A stretch of 64,000 bases of DNA from NCBI GenBank assembly GCA_008729055.1, contig SDUX01000010.1, forward strand, positions 1,240,001 through 1,304,000, written 5' to 3'. This document shows, piece after piece, positions 9,185-20,805 of this stretch (its first letter is position 1; every line of letters begins with the position of its first letter). Source of the DNA: Pyropia haitanensis. Its lineage: Eukaryota > Rhodophyta > Bangiophyceae > Bangiales > Bangiaceae. The position numbers and the translations under genes are program-made. Below the pieces are notes generated by a model that was not told the DNA's origin, searched no databases, and worked only from the letters and a program-made list of their open reading frames with translations.

Positions 9185-11959
9185 ATGGCGTCCCCCGCTG
9201 GGTCCAACACGACCAACAACCGCAACCTGGTCCAGACCGTCTTGCGGGTGCTCGACGCGCTCTTTTGGTCGCTCCTCTTGACGCTGCGTGCGGCACTGCG
9301 GGTCGCGTCTCGCCCCGTGGCGCGGCCGCCGACGGGCATTGCTGCGGGCAAGACCGTGCTCGTCACAACCGGCCGGCAGGCCAAGACCGTCCATGTCATC
9401 CGCGCGCTCAAGGCGGTGGGCGCGACCGTCGTCGTCACCGACTATGACCACGTCAGCGCATCGGCGGTGAGCACCGCGTGCGACCACTTTGTGGTGCTGC
9501 CGGCGCTCGATGTGGACGCCCTCGACGCCTGGGTCGACGCGTTTGGAAAGCTGCTCGTCGAGTACAAGGTGGACATGGTCGTGCCGGTGAGCACCATCAA
9601 CGAGGCCCTCTTCCTGGGCATTGCGCGGGACCGCCTATCGTCGCAACTGCCCGACGTGCAGTGGCTGTGCACGGGCCTGGACAATGTGCTGCGGTTGGAT
9701 GACCGTGAGCGGTTTAGCGCCACTTGCCGGCAGTATGGGGTGCCGGCGCCCGCGAGTGGCCTGGTGACGGCCCGCGAGCAGGTTCCGCCGTCGTCCTCGC
9801 AGCCGCACGGCATTATTGTCAAGCGGATGGAGTCGTCGGTCAACCGGGACGAGGAGATTGTGCCGGTTGCGCCCGGTGCCGCCCTCCCCGCGGTCGTCAA
9901 GCCGTCGCCCACCGACGCGTGGCAGTGGCAGCAGATGATCCGTGGCGCGGAGTACTCGGTGTGGTACGTGTGTGTCAATGGGGCGGTCACCTTTTCGGCG
10001 TGCTACGCGTCCCAGCCCGACCTGGTCCACTTTGACGCGGTGCCGACGCCGGCCGACGTGGACGCGCCGCTGCGTGCCCTCATCCGTGGCATGCACCTGT
10101 CGGGTCAGTACGCGTTTGACTTTATCCGCGACAACGCGTCGGGGGTACCGTACGTGATTGAGTGCAACCCGCGGGCGTCGTCCATCCTTGAGACGGTGTC
10201 GTGCACGCCGCTGTGGGGCGAGTCGTTTTTCGGGGTGGACGTCAGCGCCCGGCGCACGACCCAGGACGTGGGCTTCATCTACCACACCAACTGCTGGCCG
10301 TGGACGGCGCGCACGGAGGGCTACCTGTGCCTCGCCGACCCGCTCCCGTTCTTTGCGGCCGAGATTGCGTGGCCGCTGCATGCCATCCAGACGGCGGGGC
10401 TGGGCGACGCGGGCTACCGCAAGATTGACGTGAACATTTGCAAGATTATCGTGGACGGGCCGTCGGCGCCGCGGAACATTGGGGCATTTGAGGACGCGGC
10501 GCTGGCGGCCAAGCTGGCCGTCCTCGGTCGCGCGCTCACGTACGTGGACACGGTATACATTGACGCGGCGGTCCCCAACGTGGCGGCGGCCGTGGCGGTC
10601 GCGACGGCGGCGTCGTGCACGCCGCTGCTATTCCAGCTGGGCGGCGCGGCCGCGCGAGTGCCGGTCACCGCGGAGCTGCCGCCCATCCAGTATGTGGGTA
10701 CCCCCGAAGACCTGGGCGCGCTCGTGGCCACGTCGGAGAAGGTGGCCCCGACGCGGCTGCTGCTGAGCGATGCCGCGTCGGTGGCGTTTGGCTTTGACGC
10801 CGAGCTGACCCTGCTGGCACCCCACTCCCCCGTCGCTCCCTACACCTACTACCGCATGCCGCTGCGGCGGCTCAAGGTCCTCCACGTCATGGGCAGCGCC
10901 ACCAGCAAGTACTACGAGGATCTATCGACCTTCTATGGCTTTGGCTGCATGGAAAGCACGGCCGACGACGTGCGCTTTGAGCACATTTGCGCCTACGTCC
11001 ACCTGACTGGCGAATGGAGCGTTGCCGTTGGCAAAGACGCCGAGTACATGCGGGGCAAGGCGCCCCGCCTGTCGCTGGCGCAGGCGATGACCGCATTTGA
11101 GTCGCTCGCTGTGGACCTGATGATCCCCCACATGTTTGATTACGCCGGCCTCACCGCGTATCGGTCGGTCTTCTCGATGCTGAACGTGCCCACGGTGGGG
11201 TGCTCTGGCGAGGCGCTGGCGCTGTCGACCAACAAGGCGCGGACTAAGGCGTGCGCGGCGATGAATGGCGTGCGGGTGCCCGCGTCGGAGCTGCTGCGCC
11301 GCGGCGAAGCGCCAACGATGTCCTTGCCCTACATCATCAAGCCCACAGAGGAGGACAACTCGATGGGTGTGAATGTTATGTGGGAGGAAGCGGGCGTGGC
11401 GACGGCGTTGGAGACGGCGTTTCGGTTTGGCGACGAGGTGATGGTAGAGCAGTACGTCCCGCTGGGCAGGGAACTCCGGGTGGCGGTGGTGGAGAACGCC
11501 GCGGGTGACTTGGAGCTCCTCCCCATGATTGAGTACTTCCTGCCCGCGGAGCAGCCCATCCGGAAGTCTGGCAACAAGCTGCAGACGGACGCGATGGGCA
11601 TGCCGGTCCAGCCCACGTCTGGCAACCGCCAGACGCCCGCTGACGTGGACCCGGTGCTCAAGGAGAAGCTGTACAAGATGGCGACGGTGGCGCACCGTGC
11701 GACGGACTGCACCGACTACAGCATCTATGACGTGCGGGTGGACCCGGCCGGCGAGCCGTACATGATTGAGTCGTGCCTCTACTGCTCGTTTAGCTCGACG
11801 AGCGTGATGGTGACGCTCGCGGCGGCGGCGGGCAAGAAGCACCCGCAGCTGTTTGTTGAGTTGGCCGAGCGCGCCGTCGGCCGCAAGAGCGCCGCGGTTG
11901 CTGCTCGCGCCGCTCGAGGGGCGGGGGCGCCCCAACAATTTGGGATGAAGGCACGGTAG
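9185..11959 (+). CDS. mysC-mysD: MysC-MysD fusion: mycosporine-glycine synthase (ATP-grasp) plus D-Ala-D-Ala-ligase-like enzyme
   Basis: Intronless, 924 residues. An N-terminal hydrophobic helix (about residues 15-40) resembles the membrane segment of cyanobacterial MysC. The MysC part (to about 470) has the ATP-grasp metal site 'VIECNPRASS' (~325-334) and the MysC-specific stretch 'FIYHTNCWPWTARTEG' (~361-376). The MysD part starts near residue 557 with 'LKVLHVMGSATSKYY'. It continues with 'NVPTVGCSG', the ATP-grasp 'LPYIIKPTEEDNSMGV' (~714-729) and 'PYMIESCLYCSF' (~858-869). In known pathways MysC joins glycine to 4-deoxygadusol to make mycosporine-glycine, and MysD adds a second amino acid (Ser, Thr or Gly) to give shinorine, porphyra-334 or palythine-type MAAs. 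With the neighbouring fusion, the full four-enzyme pathway lies on two genes. Which amino acid MysD uses cannot be read from sequence. Confidence 0.95.
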   Translation: MASPAGSNTTNNRNLVQTVLRVLDALFWSLLLTLRAALRVASRPVARPPTGIAAGKTVLVTTGRQAKTVHVIRALKAVGATVVVTDYDHVSASAVSTACDHFVVLPALDVDALDAWVDAFGKLLVEYKVDMVVPVSTINEALFLGIARDRLSSQLPDVQWLCTGLDNVLRLDDRERFSATCRQYGVPAPASGLVTAREQVPPSSSQPHGIIVKRMESSVNRDEEIVPVAPGAALPAVVKPSPTDAWQWQQMIRGAEYSVWYVCVNGAVTFSACYASQPDLVHFDAVPTPADVDAPLRALIRGMHLSGQYAFDFIRDNASGVPYVIECNPRASSILETVSCTPLWGESFFGVDVSARRTTQDVGFIYHTNCWPWTARTEGYLCLADPLPFFAAEIAWPLHAIQTAGLGDAGYRKIDVNICKIIVDGPSAPRNIGAFEDAALAAKLAVLGRALTYVDTVYIDAAVPNVAAAVAVATAASCTPLLFQLGGAAARVPVTAELPPIQYVGTPEDLGALVATSEKVAPTRLLLSDAASVAFGFDAELTLLAPHSPVAPYTYYRMPLRRLKVLHVMGSATSKYYEDLSTFYGFGCMESTADDVRFEHICAYVHLTGEWSVAVGKDAEYMRGKAPRLSLAQAMTAFESLAVDLMIPHMFDYAGLTAYRSVFSMLNVPTVGCSGEALALSTNKARTKACAAMNGVRVPASELLRRGEAPTMSLPYIIKPTEEDNSMGVNVMWEEAGVATALETAFRFGDEVMVEQYVPLGRELRVAVVENAAGDLELLPMIEYFLPAEQPIRKSGNKLQTDAMGMPVQPTSGNRQTPADVDPVLKEKLYKMATVAHRATDCTDYSIYDVRVDPAGEPYMIESCLYCSFSSTSVMVTLAAAAGKKHPQLFVELAERAVGRKSAAVAARAARGAGAPQQFGMKAR

Positions 11960-11995
11960 GGGGGGACGCGGTAGGGGGGGACGCGGTAGGGGGTG
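11954..11995 (+). repeat. 15-bp tandem repeat at the stop codon of MysC-MysD
   Basis: The unit CGGTAGGGGGGGACG is present about 2.6 times. The first copy contains the TAG stop of the gene, so the repeat forms the start of its 3' untranslated region. Confidence 0.85.
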
Positions 11996-13008
11996 GGCCG
12001 CGCCGGCGGGGGGTGGGTGGCCCACCCAGTCTAAACGGATGCTGGGTGTGTGTGCATACCGGTGTGTGTCGGCCAGCCCGACACGGTCAAGGTCCCAATT
12101 CCCAGGACGTTGTGCACTGCCCCACGGCGGCGCGCGGATGGATGCGACGGCCACACACACGCGCGATCGGGGGAAAGGGAACCGCGTCGCGCACACCGTC
12201 CCCGCTCGTGCCGATGCCCGCCCGCCCGCACCGGCGGCACCCCCGGCGGCCGCCCCCCACCCAGGCGTACCGCCGGCACTCCCCGTCCGTCACGGCACCG
12301 CCGCCCCCCCCCGCCGCCCACCCCACGTGGCGCGCCGCCACCGCCGCCCGTGCGGCCCGCGCCCACCCCCGGCGCTCGCGGCCGCGCCCTACACGGCCGC
12401 CGCGGCGTCGCCGCCGCCGCCGTAGGGCGGCGGCACACCCCGACGCGGCCACCTCCCGCGCCGTCTGCCGCGGTCGCCCCGCGACGCGCGGCCGGCCGGC
12501 CGGCCGCGCGGGCGGCCGCGCGGGCGGCAGCGGCGAGCGTTGGGAGGCCGCCGCGTGCGGCGGGCGGGGGTTGCCGACGCTGTGGCCGGTGGACTGGCGC
12601 GGGCGGGGAACGGGGGGATGCTGGCTGGCGCGCGCGCCAGCCTGGGTGTGGGGCGCGGCGAGGCGCGGCGGCGGCAGAGGCCGCAGCACGGCCGTGGGTG
12701 GCGCGGGCAACAACAAAAAAACAGGGCGGTCACCCGCCCGCGAGGCAGCACACTCAATCGCCCGCCGACGCGGGCCCACCACGCCCCCCACCCGTGGACC
12801 ACCCACCACCGCCCACACGCGCACCGCACACCCGCCCGTCAGGTGCTCGCCGCAGCACTCAGGCGGTTCCTTCCCCCCCCCCCCCCCAACCCCCGACCCA
12901 CCCACCCCCCCCCCATCTCCCGCCCCCACCCCACCCCCCCCCCCCCCCACCCCCCCCCGCAACCCCACCTCCGCGCCACCGCCGCCTCCCGTGCGCCGCC
13001 GCCGGCAC
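11960..13008. other. Convergent spacer, simple GC-rich sequence, no gene supported
   Basis: This is the 3' flank shared by the MysC-MysD gene and the polymerase alpha gene. Long open frames occur on both strands, but they are Pro/Arg/Gly/Ala-rich and overlap each other. Poly-C runs concentrate at 12875-12960, next to the polymerase stop. Confidence 0.4.
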
Positions 13009-15306
13009 TCAGCACAGCCCCAGCGGCGCGAGCAGCTCGGCCAGGTTGACAAACCGGAACGCGTTGCGCTCGAGCGCCGCCTCCGCCACGCCCAGCAGCG
13101 CCGCGTACACCTCCCGGTCGGCGCGCGGCAGCGCCGCCGCCGCCGCCGCCGCTGCGGTGGCCGTCGCCGACGACGCGGCGGCACCAGTGGCGGTGGCGGC
13201 GGCCGCTCCGCCGGCCAGGACGCCGCTACCCGCCGCGGCGGCCGGCCGGGTGGTGGCGGCAATGGCGGCGGCCGCGTCGGCCAGCCGCCCGTCCGCGTCG
13301 ACGAGCCACTTTACGTACCGGAGCTGCGTGTACAGCCACCGCTCGTCGCGGCCGCGCGGCCGCCGCCAGCCGCCCGCGCCGAGGCTCACACCCCGCACGG
13401 GCGTCGTCCCCCCCCCCCCCCGCCGCCGCCGCCGCCGCCGCCGCCGCTGCCATCGTCCCGCACGTAGCCCGACGTGTAGTAGGCGGCGACCCAGCCACGG
13501 ATCGCGCCGGCGACCGCGTTGAGCGCCACGCCCAGCGGCGGCCGCGCCCCACACCGCCCGCACCGGACGCCCGACCGCACCGCCGGCCGGCCGCCGGCGG
13601 CGGTGGCGGCCCCGCCCGTCGCCGCCGCCGCCGCGGCGGCCGCCGCGACCACCAGCGGCCGCAGCGGAAACGCCACGCCACACGCCACGCACGGCAGGTG
13701 CACCGCCTCGCACGCGGCGTACTTTTCCGCGTCCCCCCCGCCGCCGGCAGCGGCGGCGGCGGCGGCGGCGTCCGCATCGGCGGCGGCGGTGGCGGCGGCG
13801 GACCGGGCGGCGGCGGCGGCGGCGGCGGCCAGGCGGCGCGTGTCGAGGCCGAGCGCGGCGGCCAGCCGCAGCGCGTCGACGCCCGGGATGGGCTCGCACA
13901 GCCGCGCGACGGGCGGGAGGAGCTGGTGCTCGAGGTAGTAGGCCGTGTCGATGGCGGCAACGCCGCCGGCGGCGGGGAGCTCGTCGGGGTGGACCGCGCG
14001 CTCCGCGACGGACAGGGAGGACGGCGCCGGCGGGGGGGGGGCCGCCGCCGACGTTTCGCCACCGCCAGTGGCGGTGGCGGTGGTGGCGGCCGCGGCGGCG
14101 GCGGCGGCGTCGGTCGCGCCCGGCCGGGGCAGCCCCGCGAGCGTCACAACGTACGGCACAATGTCGCCCGGCACGACCGGCCGCCCCGTCGCGGCACGCC
14201 GCAGCGCCACCTGCACGTGCGGCAGCGACGCGGCGTCGGCATAGTCGGCGGGCGGCTTGGAGATGGCCCGGTGGATGACGAGCGCCGCCGGCGGCACCGC
14301 CGCCGCCGCCAGCCGCGCGGCAATCTCCGCGAGCACCGCCTCGACCGCCCCGACCGCCGCGTCAATGCCGCCGCCGTCGGCGGCGGCGGCGGAAAAGAGG
14401 GCGCCGAGCGTCCGCTCGCCCGCCTCGTGGGAGAGGCCACACCAGTCACGGCGGACGAGGTCGAGGCCCTTGACTTCCCGCACCACCTCGGCCGACGCGC
14501 CCGGCGACACGAGCCGCAGCGCCGCGTACTTTTTCTTGTTGAGCAGCAGCATCTGCGCGTAGACGGCGTCGACCTCAATCTCCAGCGCCCGGTACTTTTG
14601 GTTGACCGCCCGCTTGAGCGCCGCGCCCAGCGACCGCACCGCCCGCAGGTCCGCCCGGCCGGTCGCGACAAACAGGCTGTCCGTGTCGCCGTAAATGACG
14701 TCGGCGGCAAAGTCGTCCCGCGCGAGCGCGACGGTCGCGAGGAGGGTGTCCCGGCCTTTGGCGGTCACCGCCTGCGCCAGCGGCCGCGCGTAGAAGCGGC
14801 TGCCGTCAAAGCCGAGGCACCCGTACAGGCTGTTGGCGGTGAGCTTGAGGGCGGTCTGCCGCACGTGCAGCGCCGCCGCCGCCGCCGGCCGCGCCTCGGC
14901 CCGCATCGCCGCTTTCACCGCCCGGCGGGTGCTGACGAGCTGCCGGAGGACGCGGGGGAGGACGCCCTCGGGGAGCGCCGCCGCCGGCGCGAGCAGCGCG
15001 TCGAGGTCCACCGCCGCGGCGTCGGCTGCCGCCGTCGCCGCCGCCGCCGCCACCGCGGCGCCGCCGCCGCCGCCGCCGCCACCGCCGCCACCGCCGCCGC
15101 TGCCGCCCGCGGCGGCGGCGGCCAGGTCAATGGTCGTAAAGCAGATGTTGTACTCGCGGATGATGGACGGGTAGAGGCTGTTAAAGTCCAGCTGCAGCAC
15201 GTACGAGTCGTACAGCCCGCGCTTGGGCTCCAGCACCAGCCCGCCGGCATAGGCCGGCTTGCGGCGCCGCGGCTTGCCACCCCCCCCACCCCCACCGCCG
15301 CCGCCA

Positions 15307-15344
<38 letters not shown>

Positions 15345-16017
15345 TGCCGCCGCCGTCGCCGCGTCCCCGGCGGGGCGGATGTCCACCTCTGCCGCCGCGC
15401 CCGCGACCACGCGCACCCCCCCCCCCCCCCATCGGCGGCGCCATCCCCCCCCCCCCCCCCCACCAACCGGCACACCCGCAGCAGCGGCAGCGGCAGCGGC
15501 GGCGGCCGCCGCCGCCGCCGCCGCCTCTGCGTGGCGCGCCACCCGCCCACGCTCGGCGCGGCTGAGCTTGTCTGGCAGCAGCAGCTTGGCCGGCGCCCGC
15601 ACCGCCCGGAACGCGTGGCACAGCAGCGCGTCGATCCGCTCCGCGCGGTGGCCGCCGAGGGTGCGGGACCAGCGGTGGCCGCTGACGGCGGCCAGCTCCC
15701 GGCTCAGCGGCAGCACCGCCAGCGCCGCCGCGACGCGCAACGCGGTGGCGGCGGCGGTGGCGGCGGCGGCCGCCAGCCGCAGCAGCCCCTCTGCCGACGC
15801 GTACGCGCCGCGGACGTCGGCGGGGGAGGTGTACGGGGTGAGCGCCGCGGGGGGGGGGAGGGGGGGGGTCGTCCCGCGCAGCGCCGCCGCGACGCCCGCG
15901 AGGGAGTAGTCGGTGACGCGGGGGAGGAGCTCCCGCGCGGCGGCGAGCGTGTCGACGAGCAGCCGCCCCGCGACGGCGTCGGCCTTGACCCACGCAGACA
16001 CGGACGGCGCCGCCGCC

Positions 16018-16056
<39 letters not shown>

Positions 16057-18594
16057 GCCTTGCCACCCCCCCCCGCCCCCCCCCCCCCCCAGACGATGCG
16101 CGGACGGCCGCCGCCAGGTCCCGCCCCTGCACCAGCCGCCCGAGGGCGGACCAGTTGCGGCTGCGCCGCGCGGCGAGCCGCGACAGCAGGACGTCGAGGC
16201 CAAAGCCGCCCACATCATGGCCGGCGAGGACGTCCGGGTCGAGCCGCGCGACGCGCGCGAGCAGCAGGTTGAGCAGCGCGTACTCATTGGCCACCGCGTC
16301 GACCGACACGCCGCCGGGGATGGCGGCGCCGCCGCCGCCGCCGCCGCCGAGCGCCGCGGCCGGCACGCCCCGCGCGGCGCGGTCGGCAAAGCCAAACGGC
16401 AGCGCCGTCGCGCCGGGCGGGCGGACGAGCACAAAGCCGCGGGTGGCGGCGGCCGCCCCGCCCGCGCCGCCACCCCCGCCGTCGCCGCCGCCGCTGCCGC
16501 CGCCGCCGCCGCCACCGTCGGCGCCCGTAATCGACACGGCGGGCGTGTAGACGCCCGCAACGACGGCAATCTCGTGGCCGCCGCCGCCGCCGCCGCCGCC
16601 GCCGCTGCCGCCGGCGGCCACGACGACCGTCTTGACCGCCAACGACAGGACCGACAGGGTGGGCGTGGGCAGGGGCACCCCCCCCCCCCCCCCCCCTCGG
16701 CCGCCACGGGCGTCACCGCCGCCGCGCCGTGGACGCGGAGCGCCAGCCGCGCGTGGCTGGCCTTCCCCCCCACCGGGAGGGCCCCCCCAGGGCGACCCAG
16801 CCCGGCCCCCGGAGGCCGCGGCGGAGCACCAGCGCCTCCGCGGCGCCCGTCTTGGCGCCAAAGACGCGGGCAAACGTGGCGCCCGCCGCGTCGGCCGGGA
16901 GGAAGCCCGCCGCCGCCTCGTACGGGAACTTGACTTTGAGGTACGTCGCGACGCCCGCGGGGGCGGCGGCGTCCCCAAACGGGCACGCGCGGGTGACCGC
17001 CTTGGCCGCCACCGCCGGCGGCAGCCGCCGCCGGTGGGCGCCCGCGTAGGCAAAGAGCCGGCCGGTGATCTCGTCGTGGACGTCGGGGATGGGCGTGACG
17101 GGCACGGGCGGCGACAGCGGCGCGTACGTGGTCGGGTGGACGCGCGTCGGCCGGGGGAGGACGTACAGGACGCGCTCCATGTCGGCCACCCGCACCGACA
17201 CGGACACAAACGTCGAGTCGGGGGTGATGACGTCGGCAGCGCCGCCGCCGCCGCCAGAGGGGGCGCCGCTGTCGCCGCCGCCGCCGCCGCCGCCGCCGGT
17301 GCCGCGGAGGGCGGCCTTGCCAAAGAGGTAGAGGAACTCGCCACCGTCGGCGTGGAGCTCGTGCGCGTCGGTATAGTAGAGGAGGACGCGGCCGGCAGCG
17401 TCGCGGGCGAGGTCCGCCACGGACACGGCCGACGGCCGGCGGCCGGTGGGGGGGGCGGGCGGGGCCGCCGTCGCCGCCGCCGCCGCCGCCGCGGTGGCGG
17501 CGGCGGCAGCGTCGGCGGCGGCGGCCGCCGCCGCCGCCGCCGCCGCGGCGGGGCGGCCGCCACACGCGACGGCGGCACCACCGCCGCCGCCACCGCCGCC
17601 AGGGGGAGGGCGGCCGACCGCGGGTAGCGGCGGCGAGCGTGGCCGCCGCGGCGGCGGCGGCGGCGGCGCCCCCCCCCCCGGGGCACCCCCCCCCCCCCAC
17701 CCCCCCCCCCCACGGGCAGTACCGGCTTGACCCCCCCCCCCCCCCCCCCCCCCCCTCCTCCTCCTCCTCCGCCTCCGCCTCGGCGGGGTCACCGAGGATC
17801 CCCCCCCCCCCCCCCCCGGCCGGGGCGCGACGACGCGGGAGGTGTGGCGGGCACCCCCCCCCCACCCCCCCCACCCCCCCCCCCAAGGGGGCCATCCCCA
17901 AACAGCACCGCGTCCACCCCCGCCCGCTGCCGCGCCGCACGGCGGCGGGCGGTGAGGCGGCCGGCCTCGGCGTCGAGGCGGGCGGCCATGTCCGCGCCCG
18001 CCACAAACCGCGACACGCGCTCCATCGCCGCCGCCGACGCGGCCGCCGCGTCGGCCGTCGCCGCCGTGCCGCCGCCACCGCCGCCGTCGCCGCCGTCGTC
18101 GTCGACGCCACCCCCACCACCGCCACCGCCACCACCACCACCACCACCACCGCCGCCGCCGCCACCGCCGCCAAAAAAGAGGGCGTGCACGGGGCGGGCG
18201 GGCGCGTCGGCGGCCGTCGGTTTGGCCTTGCGTGGCCGGCGGGTGGCGGCGTCGGCGACGCTGCCCGGCCGGCGGCGGCGCTTGCGGCCGCCCGCGCCGT
18301 CCGCGTCGTCTACGAGGCGGGAGGCGGCCTCCTCGGCGGCCCAGTCGGCCTCGTCATCCTCGTCGTCACCCCCAAACGGGTCGGCGGGGGCGGCGTCGGG
18401 GTCCCCCCCCCCCCACGGTCGATAAACGAGCCGACCACCCGGCGGGTCGTCGACAGGTGCGCCGCGTAGGTGGCGTCGTCGACCAGGTCATAGACGGGCG
18501 CCGCCTCGGTGAGGCGGTACGCCGCCGACCGGCGGCCGCCGCCCGCCTTGGCCGCCCGCAGCGCCGCCAGCGCCGCCGCCTTGGACGCCGCCAT
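13009..18594 (-). CDS. POLA1: DNA polymerase alpha catalytic subunit (family B)
   Basis: The start at 18594 gives 'MAASKAAALAALRAAKAG', matching the family N-terminus, followed by an acidic stretch near 18380 (GGDDEDDEADW). The exonuclease-like domain is seen at 16180-17420 (e.g. 'RLDPDVLAGHDVGGFGLDVLL'-type strand at 16190-16260), the region before the palm at 15560-15700, motif A 'DFNSLYPSIIREYN' at ~15140-15190, motif B 'KLTANSLYGCLGF' at ~14810-14850, motif C 'YGDTDSLF' at ~14670-14695, and 'KKKYAAL' at ~14520-14545. The first zinc module (PCVACG..CGRCGA) is at ~13540-13710. The last segment, 'LYTQLRYVKW' to 'NLAELLAPLGLC', lies at 13009-13330. About 1,860 codons, against roughly 1,460 in human, the excess being poly-Ala/Gly. 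The frame changes only at poly-C runs (near 18400, 17680-17885, 16680, 16070 and 13410). It initiates lagging-strand synthesis with primase. Confidence 0.93.
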
Positions 18595-19629
18595 TGCCGC
18601 CGCCGCCGCCGGCCGTCGGGGCGGCCGCGTCGGGCGGGACCGCCCGCGGCGGCGCGGGGGGGGAGGGGAGAGGGTGTGGTGGTGGGGGGGGGGGTGGGGT
18701 GGCTGCGGTGGGTGCGTGTGGGTGGGCACGAGGGAGCGCGCGTGGAGATGGGGTGGGGGGGGGGGGGGGGTGGTGGCTACGCGCCAGCGGGAGAACCACC
18801 GAGGAGGCGGATGCGGGGGCGTCGGGGACGAGGGGGAGAGCAGGCGCAGGGGGGGGCACGCCGCCGCCGCGCTCCCAACGGGGGTGGTGTGCCCGCAGAC
18901 GGCCAGCACACGGGCGGAGGGGGGGGCGTGCGGCGCGGCCGGCGTGGACGCCACGACGCTGGCGGCGGGGTGGGGATGGGCGCCCCCGCGGCGGCGTCGG
19001 TAGCGGCCGTCATACCCGCGCGCCCACACCCCCGCGCGGCGACAGCGGCGGCGCACGCGGCGCGCCGCGCGGGCGTGGCGCCCCCCCCCCCCCCCCCCCC
19101 CCCCCCACCCGGTAGTGGCGGCCGACCACAACAGACGGCGGCGGGCGGCGCGGCGCGGCGGTGGCGGGAGTCGCCGCGGCCACCCCCTCCCCCCTCCCCC
19201 CCCCCCCCACCGGCGCGCGCCGTCATGGCCGCCGCGCGCCCGCGCCGCGACCGCGCGCGACCGCGCCGCGGGGCGCGGCCACGCCGACCAACGACAGGCG
19301 TGGCGCGCGTGGCGCGTGGGGCGGCCGCCGCTGCCGGCGGGCGGCCGCCGCCGCCGGCGCGTACGGCCCGACCGCCGCGCGGCTGCGTGTCGTGGTGGGC
19401 GAGACGCGCCACCGTCGCGCCGCGGGACGCCGCCGCCGGCGGCGTGGCGCGCTCGTCGCGACCGGCACAGCCATTCGTGTGCGCACGCGCCGCTCCCGCC
19501 AAAACACGAGTGCGCGGTGGCGCGACGCGGAGGGGTCAACCTGTCCGATCGACGCGTCGATCGTGCGTGGTGCGGAGCAAGGCCCGCCGCCCCGCGCCCG
19601 TGAGGCCGGTGCGGGCACTGACAGGGTTG

Positions 19630-20490
19630 CAAGATTTCAGTGAAATCATGCTCGGAAGCTTTGATTTCACTGTAATTATCGTTCGTTTCAGTTCATAATT
19701 ATAGGAACCATGCATGCTGCCACGTGTAGATGAAGCCCCCAGTTCGAAGCACCCAACGTTGTCGAGACCAGGAGGGGGCAACCACCGCCACGCTTTCGCT
19801 GGAGAGATGGATAGGACACCGTGCGTATCTCATGTCTGCTTCTGCCAGAAGAAGCCCGCCGATGCAACAGAGGCTCGGGCCACCATCACATTGGCCTCTA
19901 CCTGCTAAATGGCGAACGGCGGCGTGCTGCTCCCGTCACCCGTGAGGATGCCCGCGTCGGAAGACGCATCTGCACCCGTCAGCGTTGGTGCAGCGCTCGT
20001 CGTCGTGCGCAGGCAGGGCAACGGGCGACGGGTGCTCTTTGCCGGGGCGCGGCGTCACAGCCGCCGTCAGCTCCATGGAGTCCGTCTGGCGCCCGCATGT
20101 AGTGTGCATCGACGCGGGTCTTGGCGGTGAAATCGGGTACCCGCACACCTGCCACTGTCGGCGCAGCGCACGTCAGGCGGATGTCGCGGCTGAGCAGCGC
20201 CGCGGCGGCGGCTGCCGCTGTCGTGGTTGAGGCTAGGGGGTCCTCCTCCCGCAGCTTTCCGCGTCTGCAGACGGACCCCATCTGCCGCCGCACACGGCCT
20301 TACGTGCGCCCGTACGGCGCGCCAGGCTTCCCTACCGTGCTGTCACATGCTGTCCTGCGATCGGGTGCCCGATCCAACCTCGGAGATCGAGACACGTGGC
20401 GATCTCGTCCATAATTATGGATAGGCCTCCCATGATTGCGATGATCTCAATGAACATTTGCCATAATTTCTACCTATAATTATCACCCTC
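19630..20490. mobile_element. AT-rich-bordered segment, possible remnant of a non-autonomous element
   Basis: Two AT-rich borders enclose about 760 bp of ordinary GC content. The 11-mer ATAATTATAGG at 19695-19705 recurs inverted at 20473-20483, and a related CATAATTATGG lies at 20411-20421. No transposase or target-site duplication could be identified, so the element call is weak. Confidence 0.25.
19638..19672. repeat. Perfect 11-bp inverted repeat (hairpin)
   Basis: CAGTGAAATCA at 19638-19648 and its exact reverse complement at 19662-19672 flank a 13-nt loop. It lies at the left edge of the AT-rich island. Confidence 0.8.
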
Positions 20491-20805
20491 ACAACCCTGG
20501 CGGGCACGCGTGACGACATCCGTCCGACGGCCGTGATTGCGTGCGCCCGCCGACGAGCCGCGACGGACGCGCCGTGCATGCCCGTGGCAAGTCCCCCGGG
20601 GCGAGTCGCGGCAACGAGTCCACCCCGCCCGCGGACCGCGGCGGGCGCACGCGCAGGCGGGCGCGGCCGCGCGGCGCGGCGCGGGTCGGCGCCGGCCTCC
20701 ACGCTCGCCACGACCGGCAGCCACGCTTCCCCCCCCCCCTCCCGGTGCGCCGCGGTCGCCCACCCAGGCGGCCACCCAGCGCACTCCCCCCCCCCCCCCC
20801 CCCAA

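Noticed and set aside
10922..12196. 424-residue minus-strand frame opposite MysC-MysD
   Set aside because: Antisense shadow, Arg/His-rich, with no domain.
12013..13522. Long Pro/Arg-rich frames beyond the MysC-MysD stop
   Set aside because: They overlap one another on both strands, contain no domain, and run into the polymerase alpha 3' end.
13698..16550. 950-residue plus-strand frame opposite polymerase alpha
   Set aside because: Antisense shadow in GC-rich DNA; the polymerase motifs on the minus strand are unambiguous.
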